NCBI GenBank assembly: GCA_016781725.1
Contig: JADDPU010000442.1
Coordinates: 1 to 7,816, forward strand
DNA: 7,816 nucleotides
From: Rubrobacter sp.
Lineage (GTDB): Bacteria; Actinomycetota; Rubrobacteria; Rubrobacterales; Rubrobacteraceae
Direction of reading: 5' to 3'
The position numbers and the translations under genes were made by a program. The number at the start of each line of letters is the position of its first letter. Positions within the stretch are counted from its first letter, which is position 1. Positions 1 through 4,779 of this stretch are shown here, piece after piece. Under the pieces are notes generated by a model, which saw only the letters and a program-made list of their open reading frames with translations, ran no database searches and was not told the DNA's origin.

Positions 1-2
1 CC

Positions 3-68
3 GGCAGCCTGCCCGCGGCCATGCTAACCGGCGTCGGCGTCGTCCTGATACTTAGAAACCTGCTCTAG
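3..68 (+). CDS. 3' end of an unidentified gene, probably a membrane protein (partial)
   Basis: Reading from base 3, an open frame of 21 codons ends at TAG 66-68. The residues after an initial Gly-Ser-Leu-Pro are strongly hydrophobic (AAMLTGVGVVLIL) and end in Arg-Asn-Leu-Leu. This resembles a last transmembrane helix with a short charged tail, as in EamA/DMT transporters, and the complete EamA gene further along ends in a similar way. The fragment is too short to identify a family, and the gene body lies outside the window. It ends 76 bases before the ada start, in the same direction. Confidence 0.4.
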   Translation, partial: GSLPAAMLTGVGVVLILRNLL

Positions 69-90
69 AGAGCTGTAGAATGGCCCGAAG

Positions 91-144
91 CCCAAGTCCG
101 ATTTCCGCCAGTAATATTGTTCTTGGGGTGGGAGAATCCTGGGC
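91..144 (+). promoter_or_regulatory. Candidate promoter and ribosome binding site of the disrupted ada gene
   Basis: TAATAT at 112-117 is a good -10 hexamer in an otherwise GC-rich stretch and would place a transcript start near 124. No convincing -35 hexamer is seen at the usual distance. A purine-rich GGGGTGGGAG at about 125-134 lies roughly ten bases ahead of the ATG at 145 and can serve as a Shine-Dalgarno sequence. No copy of the E. coli Ada box was recognised, so methyl-Ada autoregulation is not supported by sequence here. Confidence 0.3.
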
Positions 145-333
145 ATGATCAGGAATTTCGAGCATCGCTATCGCGCGGTACGGAGCCGCGACGCCCGCTT
201 CGACGGCTGGTTCTTCGTCGCGGTCACCTCGACGGGGATCTACTGCCGCCCGAGTTGCCCGGCCGTCACCCCCAAGCGCGCGAAGAAGCGCGTGGCGCCC
301 ACGACCCATCCGAGATCGCGCAACTTTATGTAG
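145..333 (+). pseudogene. ada: N-terminal fragment of Ada/AlkA fusion (methylphosphotriester sensor domain), interrupted
   Basis: The ORF encodes 62 residues, of which the first 45-46 are a typical Ada zinc-domain start: RYRAVRSRDARFDGWFF at 9-24, then GIYCRPSC at 31-38 and PAVTPKR ending at residue 45. Cys34 and Cys38 are the first two zinc ligands; in this family the first is the methyl acceptor for methylphosphotriesters. Homology stops after PKR, and the remaining residues to TAG 331-333 are read from inserted DNA. The expected continuation (NVRFY..., CKRC) is found in the same frame at 1939 onward. The ATG at 145 has a Shine-Dalgarno sequence and gives the usual family N-terminus. Alone, this peptide lacks half of its zinc site and should not fold. 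Confidence 0.85.
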
Positions 334-367
334 TGCCCCTACATTTTATGATCGGGGGCGTGGGCGC
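295..367. repeat. Imperfect inverted repeat with a nested hairpin beside the left insertion junction
   Basis: GCGCCCACGACCC (295-307) is complementary to GGGGCGTGGGCGC (355-367) at 12 of 13 positions. Inside lies a perfect 6-bp hairpin, ATGTAG (328-333) and CTACAT (339-344), with a 5-base loop and four T residues at 344-347 on the plus strand. The truncated ada frame stops inside this hairpin (TAG 331-333). It could weakly terminate transcripts entering from ada, or mark the end of the inserted segment. No matching partner was found at the right junction. Confidence 0.45.
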
Positions 368-532
368 ATGGCCACCGATACAGCCCCGTAGGGCAGCTAT
401 TCGCCGATCCTACTCACAACATCGGATGCGCACTTCAGAGACCACCCTTTCCAGGCAATGCGGTGAGCAGCTCACAAGCCGTAGGATCTATGTGGTCCCG
501 ACAGAAGCGGAGAACTCGGGCCTCGAAGCGTG
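334..532. other. Non-coding interval between the truncated ada and the hydrolase 3' end
   Basis: No convincing gene lies in this ~200-base stretch. It holds the distal arm of the inverted repeat next to the left junction, a perfect 8-bp inverted repeat (406-413 and 481-488), and 28-bp repeat copy A between those arms. GC is visibly lower than in the flanking repair genes. No T-rich intrinsic terminator for the minus-strand hydrolase was found. Confidence 0.5.
406..488. repeat. Structured repeat unit A: 8-bp inverted arms enclosing 28-bp repeat copy A
   Basis: Outer arms GATCCTAC (406-413) and GTAGGATC (481-488) are perfect reverse complements. Between them is the 28-bp repeat at 448-475, whose right part is the perfect palindrome GTGAGC-A-GCTCAC (463-475). 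The 28 bases match copy C at 1713-1740 at 26 of 28 positions in the same orientation. The outer arms differ in sequence from those around copy C, so only the core is conserved while the ability to pair is kept. Confidence 0.6.
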
Positions 533-559
533 TCAGGCAGGCTCGGCGAGCAGTTCGCC
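533..559. repeat. Degenerate repeat copy B overlapping the hydrolase 3' end, with an 8-bp hairpin
   Basis: From the stop codon (533-535) inward, the sequence aligns with copy C (1716-1740) at about 20 of 26 columns with one gap. The part equivalent to the palindrome is a perfect 8-bp hairpin, CTCGGCGA (542-549) with TCGCCGAG (555-562), five-base loop. On the minus strand it encodes the hydrolase C-terminus Leu-Gly-Glu-Leu-Leu-Ala-Glu-Pro-Ala. Copy C read in the same strand and frame gives Arg-Glu-Leu-Leu-Thr-Glu-Leu-Pro. The resemblance may reflect common descent or chance in a leucine-rich tail. Confidence 0.4.
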
Positions 560-1585
560 GAGTTGCTGATCTATCTGCGGCATGTAACCTTCCTCGAAAC
601 CGAACAGGCCCAGGTGCCCGGCCACGCTCTCGATGACACGCAGCTCGCTGCCCGGTACGAGCTTCTGCTCCGCCTCGCAGTCACGCACGGGGAAGAACAT
701 ATCCTCGCTGATGGGCATGACGAAAGTCCTGGCCGTAACACGCCCAAGAGCCGCCGCGAGGTCCCCGCCGGTGTTCCGGCTGACATCCCCCCGCTGCCAT
801 TTCCACGCCATGCACAACAGGTCGTTGGGGTCCATCACCTGGAAGTAGGCGTCCATGAAGCCGATCTGGAAGTCGTCCGCGGAGGCGAAACCGAGCGGTC
901 TCCATTGCTCCTGCTTCCAGAACTCCGTCGAGAACCCCATGACCGACCATATCCGCGCGTGCCGGGCTAGTCCCGCGCGCACGTCGGACGGGTCTTCGTA
1001 CCAGCCATCGCTAAACCCAGGGTCGGAGGTGATGGCCTCGATGAGAGTCTCGGTGTAGATGAAGTCGTGCGGGGTGTTCTTCGCCGTACCGGCTATCGGG
1101 GCGGCCCGCTTGACCTTCTCCGGAAACCGGACGGCCCACTCGTAAGTCTGCTGCGCCCCCATCGAGCCGCCCGTAACGAGCTGTAGCTCCTCGATGCCGA
1201 ACTGCTCGCGTAAGAGCTGCTCCTGCGCGCGGACGTCGTCTCCTATCCTGACGTGAGGGAACTGGGCCATCGCTTGCGGACCGTCTGTGTTGTGAGGCGA
1301 AGATGAGAGACCGTTGCCGATCTGGTTTATGACCACGATGAAATACTTCTCGGGGTTCAGCGCGTGCTCGGAACCGATGTAGACGTCCCGGAAGATCTGG
1401 TGCGTCCCCGAGTACCATGTCGTAACGAGGATCGCATTGTCTTTGGCGGCATTCAGCTCACCGAACGTGGTGTACGCGAGCTTGCAGTCCCGCAGCGTGT
1501 AGCCCTCTTCGAGCACGAAGTCGCCCAGGTCGAACATCTCGTAATCGCCGTGGAACTCCGGCGAATAGTAGGGGTTCTGGATCAT
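533..1585 (-). CDS. MetX-like alpha/beta-hydrolase (homoserine O-acetyltransferase-like family)
   Basis: The product has 350 residues, a usual length for the MetX-like hydrolase family. The nucleophile elbow is GGSMGAQ with Ser141. A candidate acid is Asp295 in SEDMFFP, and the catalytic His is His324 in AGHLGLFG, so the Ser-Asp-His triad looks complete. WYSGTHQ at 57-63 and NQIGNGLSSSP at 87-97 are typical of the branch often labelled homoserine acetyltransferase-like rather than of true biosynthetic MetX, so the substrate is unknown. It is probably cytoplasmic: no signal peptide is seen. The ATG at 1583-1585 was chosen over an upstream in-frame start at 1750 because AGGGAGGA (1593-1600) sits seven bases ahead and homology begins there. 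It lies antisense inside the broken ada gene, has lower GC than its surroundings and is probably horizontally acquired. Confidence 0.9.
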   Translation of the reverse strand: MIQNPYYSPEFHGDYEMFDLGDFVLEEGYTLRDCKLAYTTFGELNAAKDNAILVTTWYSGTHQIFRDVYIGSEHALNPEKYFIVVINQIGNGLSSSPHNTDGPQAMAQFPHVRIGDDVRAQEQLLREQFGIEELQLVTGGSMGAQQTYEWAVRFPEKVKRAAPIAGTAKNTPHDFIYTETLIEAITSDPGFSDGWYEDPSDVRAGLARHARIWSVMGFSTEFWKQEQWRPLGFASADDFQIGFMDAYFQVMDPNDLLCMAWKWQRGDVSRNTGGDLAAALGRVTARTFVMPISEDMFFPVRDCEAEQKLVPGSELRVIESVAGHLGLFGFEEGYMPQIDQQLGELLAEPA

Positions 1586-1592
1586 TGCTCGG

Positions 1593-1600
1593 TCCTCCCT
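1593..1600 (-). promoter_or_regulatory. Strong Shine-Dalgarno sequence of the hydrolase gene
   Basis: On the minus strand these bases read AGGGAGGA, a near-perfect match to the anti-Shine-Dalgarno core, seven bases before the ATG at 1585-1583. It decides the start codon. It also suggests that the inserted gene is independently expressed and not just debris. Confidence 0.75.
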
Positions 1601-1630
1601 TGCTTCGGGCGACCCGCCCAGAAGCGGTAA

Positions 1631-1657
1631 GCCTATATTTCCCACCACGAGTATAAT
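1631..1657 (-). promoter_or_regulatory. Candidate promoter region for the hydrolase
   Basis: This is the most AT-rich patch near the gene. On the minus strand TATACT (1655-1650) is a good -10 hexamer, 64 bases before the start codon. No -35 element is recognised at 16-18 bases. The plus strand of the same patch contains a perfect TATAAT (1652-1657), so direction cannot be settled by eye. Confidence 0.3.
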
Positions 1658-1687
1658 GCCAGCAGCCGGAACTCGGTGCATCCTCTG

Positions 1688-1752
1688 TATGGGCGAAATG
1701 CCGAGAGCAAAGTTTCCAGGCAGTTCGGTGAGCAGCTCACGTGCGCCCAATA
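1688..1752. repeat. Structured repeat unit C: inverted arms enclosing 28-bp repeat copy C
   Basis: TATGGGCG (1688-1695) pairs with CGCCCAATA (1744-1752) with one bulged base. Between the arms lies the 28-bp repeat (1713-1740), ending in the perfect palindrome GTGAGC-A-GCTCAC (1728-1740). It matches copy A in the same orientation at 26 of 28 positions. Copies A and C therefore bracket the hydrolase as direct repeats about 1.27 kb apart. Confidence 0.6.
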
Positions 1753-1887
1753 GTTAGACAAGCGCCAGCTCGATCTTCGTCTCCTGTCCCGGCGTGGCGG
1801 TGAAGCAAAGTTCGGAATGCGCTGCACGCGAGTCCGCTCCGTGAGATCACCCGAGAGATAGCACCACCTCCCTGTTACCATCGGACA

Positions 1888-3303
1888 GTGCTGCGCGGAA
1901 CACGACCACGGGGCTGTTGTCGATTGGAGAAGCATAAGAATGTCCGCTTCTACTCGACGGCGGCCACGGCGCAGCGGGAGGGTTTTCGCGCCTGCAAGCG
2001 TTGCAGGCCCGACACGGTACCGGGCTCGCCGGAGTGGGACGTGCGCGCCGACGCCGTAGGGCGCGCGATGCGGCTCATAGCCGACGGCGTCGTCGACAGG
2101 GAGGGTGTAGCCGGGCTCTCCCGCCGGCTCTCCTACACCGAGCGCCACCTCCACCGCCTGCTCGTGGCCGAGGTCGGGGCGGGCCCGCTCGCGCTCGCCC
2201 GCGCGCGCCGCGCCCACACCGCCAGACTACTCATAGAGACCACCGATCTGCCCATCTCCGAGGTCGCCTTCGCCGCCGGTTTCGCCAGCATCCGCCAGTT
2301 CAACGACACCGTCCGCGAGGTCTTCGCTGCCGCGCCTAAAGAGTTGCGGCGGGCTCGGGGAGAGAGGGGCGAGACCGGGCAGGGCGGTATCCTGTTGCGC
2401 CTCCCCTTCCGAAGGCCGTTCGAGGCCGCTGGTCTGATGCGCTTCCTGGGGGAGCGCGCGGTGGCCGGCGTCGAACACTTTGAAGGCGGGACCTACCGCA
2501 GGACCCTGCGCCTCTCGCACAGCGCGGGGACTGTCGCGCTCTCCGACGGCGGGGACCATGTCCGCTGCGTGCTGCGGCTCGAAGACCTACGAGATCTAGG
2601 TTCCGCGGTGCAGCGCTACCGCGGGCTTCTCGACCTCGACGCCGACCCGGTGGCCGTCGCCGAAGTACTCGGCGCCGACCCGCTCCTCGCGCCTGTCGTG
2701 CGGCGCTCGCCGGGGCGGCGCGTACCGGGGAGCGTGGATGGCGCCGAGCTCGCCGTCAGGGCGGTGCTCGGACAGCAAGTCTCCGTCGGCGCGGCCCGCA
2801 CGCTCGCCGGCCGCCTCGTCACCCGTTGTGGCGAACCGCTCCCCGAGGCGCTGGCCGAACCCGACCGGGGGCTTACGCACCTCTTCCCGGGACCGGAGAC
2901 CATCGCTCAGATCGGAGCTGCGGGCCTTGCCGTGCCGGAAGCTCGGCGCGAGGCGTTGCGGAGCCTGGCGGGCGCCCTGGCCGGTGGGGGGATCATGCTC
3001 GACCCCGGCTCCGACCGCGAGAAGACCTACCGTAAGCTGCTCTCGCTGCGCGGTGTGGGCCCGTGGACCGCCTCCTACGTCGCCATGAGGGCGCTCGGCG
3101 ACCCCGACGCATTCCTGCCAGCGGACCTCGGCGTGCGCCGCGCCGTCCGCAGGCTCGGGGGTGCGGGTAACGTGGCAGGCGTGGCCGCGCTCGCCGAAGG
3201 CTGGAGGCCCTGGCGCGCCTACGCCGCGCAGCACCTGTGGGCCAGCCTCGAGGAGGCGGCCCCGAGAAAAGAACCTGCGAAGAGAGAGGTGGTGGTAGCG
3301 TGA
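1888..3303 (+). CDS. alkA: Ada/AlkA fusion, 5'-truncated by insertion: partial zinc domain, AraC-type HTH and AlkA 3-methyladenine DNA glycosylase
   Basis: This 471-codon frame (GTG 1888) continues the gene begun at 145. Residues 1-16 are insert-derived; native homology starts at about 17 with NVRFY. CKRC (Cys36, Cys39) supplies the last two Ada zinc ligands. An AraC-type helix-turn-helix spans ~60-155, and the AlkA glycosylase spans ~165-455. Its helix-hairpin-helix is at ~384-398 (LRGVGPWTASYV), and the catalytic Asp is Asp413 in PADLGVRRA. AlkA excises alkylated bases such as 3-methyladenine; the Ada part normally senses methylphosphotriesters and activates transcription. With the first Cys pair cut off, sensing should be lost, but the glycosylase has no visible lesion. 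Whether it is translated, from GTG 1888 (no Shine-Dalgarno) or an internal start, is unknown. It overlaps ogt by GTGA. Confidence 0.85.
   Translation: MLRGTRPRGCCRLEKHKNVRFYSTAATAQREGFRACKRCRPDTVPGSPEWDVRADAVGRAMRLIADGVVDREGVAGLSRRLSYTERHLHRLLVAEVGAGPLALARARRAHTARLLIETTDLPISEVAFAAGFASIRQFNDTVREVFAAAPKELRRARGERGETGQGGILLRLPFRRPFEAAGLMRFLGERAVAGVEHFEGGTYRRTLRLSHSAGTVALSDGGDHVRCVLRLEDLRDLGSAVQRYRGLLDLDADPVAVAEVLGADPLLAPVVRRSPGRRVPGSVDGAELAVRAVLGQQVSVGAARTLAGRLVTRCGEPLPEALAEPDRGLTHLFPGPETIAQIGAAGLAVPEARREALRSLAGALAGGGIMLDPGSDREKTYRKLLSLRGVGPWTASYVAMRALGDPDAFLPADLGVRRAVRRLGGAGNVAGVAALAEGWRPWRAYAAQHLWASLEEAAPRKEPAKREVVVA
3284..3302 (+). promoter_or_regulatory. Ribosome binding site and GTGA coupling junction for ogt
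   Basis: GAGAGG at 3284-3289 lies ten bases ahead of GTG 3300-3302, which overlaps the alkA stop TGA (3301-3303). The overlap predicts translational coupling, so ogt output may depend on ribosomes reaching the end of the broken ada/alkA gene. The junction decides the ogt start over an upstream in-frame start at 3237, whose extra residues have no family resemblance. Confidence 0.65.
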
Positions 3304-3818
3304 AGGCGTACGTCGAGGAGATAGGGTCCCCCGCCGGTCCGCTCGCCTTTGCGGTGGACGAAGATGGGGCGTTGCTCTGGCTCCAGTTCACCGAGGGCGA
3401 TTACGGGCGCACGGTCGATGAGGAGTTGGCGCGAGAGGGCTTCGAGGTCCGCAGAGACCCGAGCAAGACCGCCCGGGCGCGCGAGGAGCTGTCGCAGTAC
3501 TCAGCCGGGGAGCGCCGGACCTTCGGGCTGCCGCTCGCGCTGAGAGGCTCCGATTGGCAGAAGGCCGTGTGGGAGGCGTTGATGCGCATCCCGTTCGGGG
3601 AGACCCGCAGCTACGGCGAGATCGCGGCGATGGTAGGGCGCCCGGGGGCGGCGCGGGCCGTGGGCCGGGCGAACTCGACAAATAGGCTCGCGCTCGTCGT
3701 CCCGTGCCACCGGGTTATCGGGGCGAACGGGACGCTTACCGGTTTCGCCGGGGGCCTCCACCTCAAGACCCGGCTGCTCGAACACGAGCGGCGGGTTCTC
3801 GCCGCCGACGGGGCGTAG
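3300..3818 (+). CDS. ogt: Methylated-DNA--[protein]-cysteine S-methyltransferase (Ogt/MGMT)
   Basis: The 172-residue product has the usual length of a bacterial single-chain alkyltransferase. It removes alkyl groups from O6-alkylguanine (and O4-alkylthymine) in DNA by irreversible transfer to its own cysteine. The signature VVPCHRVIG has acceptor Cys136. Upstream are WQKAVWEALMRIPFGETRSYGEIA (two blocks, ~86-109), the arginine finger Arg119 in GAARAVG, and the Asn hinge RANSTN at 123-128. The C-terminal FAGG-LKTRLLEHE block is complete. An Arg (129) stands where a Pro is common just after the Asn hinge; this is not expected to be disabling. The gene is coupled to the upstream alkA frame by a GTGA overlap and has the high GC of the native chromosome. 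Confidence 0.95.
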   Translation: MKAYVEEIGSPAGPLAFAVDEDGALLWLQFTEGDYGRTVDEELAREGFEVRRDPSKTARAREELSQYSAGERRTFGLPLALRGSDWQKAVWEALMRIPFGETRSYGEIAAMVGRPGAARAVGRANSTNRLALVVPCHRVIGANGTLTGFAGGLHLKTRLLEHERRVLAADGA

Positions 3819-3842
3819 GTCCCGTTGATCGCTTCGAGCACC

Positions 3843-3866
3843 GGCCGTGCGACCAGGGGCACGGCC
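3843..3866. repeat. GC-rich hairpin between ogt and the EamA gene
   Basis: GGCCGTGC (3843-3850) and GCACGGCC (3859-3866) form a perfect 8-bp stem with an 8-base loop. The hairpin sits in the 62-base gap 24 bases after the ogt stop and 14 bases before the transporter start. No T-tract follows, so it is not a classical terminator. It may stabilise or attenuate the ogt transcript, or restrict ribosome access to the transporter. Confidence 0.5.
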
Positions 3867-3880
3867 TGTACGACGGCGCG

Positions 3881-4759
3881 ATGGGCGATGCGGCCTTGAC
3901 GTCCAGGGATCTCGCGGCCCTGATCCTGCTCGGCGCGCTCTGGGGGGCGTCGTTCCTTTTCATCCGGGTAGCCGTACCGGCTCTCGGTCCTTTCGCGCTG
4001 ATGGAACTTCGGGTGGCGCTCGCCGCCCTGGTCCTCCTCGTCTACGGCTTCGCCATCGGACGGCTGCCCAAGCTGCGGGCCCACTGGAGGAGGTTCGCGG
4101 TCCTCGGCACCGTGAACTCGGCCATTCCCTTCTCGCTGATCGCCTTCGCGGAGATGGAGCTTACCGCCTCCCTCGCGGCGATCCTCAACTCCACTACCGT
4201 GCTGTTCACTGCCCTTGTGGCCGCTGTGTGGACCGGAGAGGCTCTGACCGTGGGCAAGGCGGCGGGGGTGGTGCTCGGCGTGGCCGGGGTGGCCGTGCTG
4301 GTTGGCTGGGATCCTCTGGTCCTAACCGGCGCGGTTCTACTCTCGATCGGGGCGATGCTCCTGGCCTCGCTCTCGTACGCGGTCGGCGCCACCTACGCGA
4401 AGCTGGCGTTCGCGGATCTCCCACCCCTGACGATGGCCGTCGGACAGCAGGCGGGGGCCGCGGTCCTCTTGCTCGCACCGGCGGCCGCTAGTTTCCCCGG
4501 AGCAGACCTCTCCTTCGCCGCGGGGCTCTCCGTTCTGGGGCTTGCCCTGCTCTCGACCGCGGTGGCGTACCTCCTCTACTTCCGCCTCATAGAGAACGTC
4601 GGCCCCACGAGCACCGTGACCGTCACTTTCCTAGTGCCCGTCTTCGGGCTGTTGTTCGGCGTTCTACTCCTGGATGAGCCTTTCGGACTCGGCACCCTGG
4701 CCGGACTCGGTCTCGTCCTGTTGAGCGTCGCCCTCGTTATCACTCGAGAATCGGGCTGA
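3881..4759 (+). CDS. EamA/DMT-superfamily transporter
   Basis: The 292-residue protein is almost entirely hydrophobic and has the ~290-residue length of two tandem EamA domains with about ten membrane helices. The first starts with LILLGALWGASFLFIRVAVP (about residues 12-31), a hallmark of the first EamA domain. The second half ends with PTSTVTVTFLVPVFGLLFG and an LLDEPFG turn, the conserved pattern of the last helices in this family. Members export metabolites such as amino acids or drugs across the cytoplasmic membrane; the substrate here cannot be predicted. ATG 3881 was chosen because the frame upstream (to 3704) overlaps ogt and reads as Arg-rich non-membrane sequence. No good Shine-Dalgarno sequence precedes it. 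It is in line with ogt and mfd, but no repair role is evident. Confidence 0.92.
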   Translation: MGDAALTSRDLAALILLGALWGASFLFIRVAVPALGPFALMELRVALAALVLLVYGFAIGRLPKLRAHWRRFAVLGTVNSAIPFSLIAFAEMELTASLAAILNSTTVLFTALVAAVWTGEALTVGKAAGVVLGVAGVAVLVGWDPLVLTGAVLLSIGAMLLASLSYAVGATYAKLAFADLPPLTMAVGQQAGAAVLLLAPAAASFPGADLSFAAGLSVLGLALLSTAVAYLLYFRLIENVGPTSTVTVTFLVPVFGLLFGVLLLDEPFGLGTLAGLGLVLLSVALVITRESG

Positions 4760-4764
4760 GGCGG

Positions 4765-4779
4765 TAGAATCCTCCGGTG
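4765..4779 (+). promoter_or_regulatory. Candidate -10 element driving a leaderless mfd transcript
   Basis: TAGAAT at 4765-4770 is followed by six bases and then the GTG start codon of mfd (4777-4779). A transcript starting at the usual distance would begin at the start codon itself. No Shine-Dalgarno sequence is present in the 17-base gap after the transporter stop. An in-frame TAG at 4765-4767 excludes a longer N-terminus. No -35 element is clear. Actinobacteria are known to use many leaderless mRNAs with this -10 spacing. Confidence 0.5.

Larger units (their letters stand above)
285..1940. mobile_element. ~1.66-kb insertion of unknown mechanism inside ada, carrying a MetX-like hydrolase gene
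   Basis: Ada homology breaks off at about 280-284 and resumes at about 1936-1941. GAA is present at both junctions (282-284 and 1938-1940), and AAGAA occurs at 283-287 and 1936-1940. Fusing 284 to 1941 gives codons for PKR-Ala-Asn-Val-Arg-Phe-Tyr, the family consensus. The interval is therefore 1656 bp, with a possible 3-bp or 5-bp target duplication. Hand-counted GC of four 60-base lines inside (301, 421, 1321, 1621) is 32, 35, 31 and 32 of 60, against 46 and 43 of 60 in native lines 2641 and 5221. No transposase, integrase or clear terminal inverted repeat is seen. Alternatives are repair-associated insertion of foreign DNA, a stripped transposon, or a chimeric assembly. Confidence 0.65.
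1586..1940. other. Non-coding interval upstream of the hydrolase, up to the right insertion junction
   Basis: This ~355-base stretch has no convincing gene. From left to right it holds the hydrolase ribosome binding site, an AT-rich possible promoter (1631-1657), repeat unit C (1688-1752) and about 190 bases (1753-1940) with no recognised feature. The last part includes the GTG at 1888 that opens the downstream AlkA frame; no Shine-Dalgarno sequence precedes it. T-box, SAM riboswitch and integron attC patterns were considered for this leader and not supported. Confidence 0.5.

Noticed and set aside
1586..1750. A longer hydrolase starting at 1750.
   Set aside because: The extra 55 residues run through the repeat and promoter-like DNA, show no family resemblance, and a strong Shine-Dalgarno sequence precedes the ATG at 1585.
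1753..1759. GTTAGAC matches the integron core-site consensus GTTRRRY and could suggest an attC site.
   Set aside because: No matching inverse core (RYYYAAC) was found at a suitable distance, the arms of the nearby inverted repeat do not place this heptamer at the stem end, and no integrase is present.
1804..1812. AGCAAAGTT shared with 1706-1714 as a further copy of the repeat.
   Set aside because: Only nine bases match and the flanks diverge; it could easily be chance.
1780..1900. The minus-strand leader of the hydrolase has a GGGAGGTGGTGCTATC stretch faintly like a T-box or SAM riboswitch.
   Set aside because: The T-box core (TGGNACC) and the SAM-I core elements are absent, and the distance to the start codon and terminator geometry do not fit.
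284..1933. AGAAGC at 284-289 and 1928-1933 as a 6-bp target duplication.
   Set aside because: Fusion at this repeat would leave four extra residues between PKR and NVRFY, whereas the GAA junction restores the consensus exactly.
285..1940. Insertion as a self-splicing intron or intein.
   Set aside because: The plus frame stops at 331 so it is not an intein. No group II ends (GTGYG...AY), no group I core and no maturase or homing endonuclease were recognised; the only gene is an antisense hydrolase.
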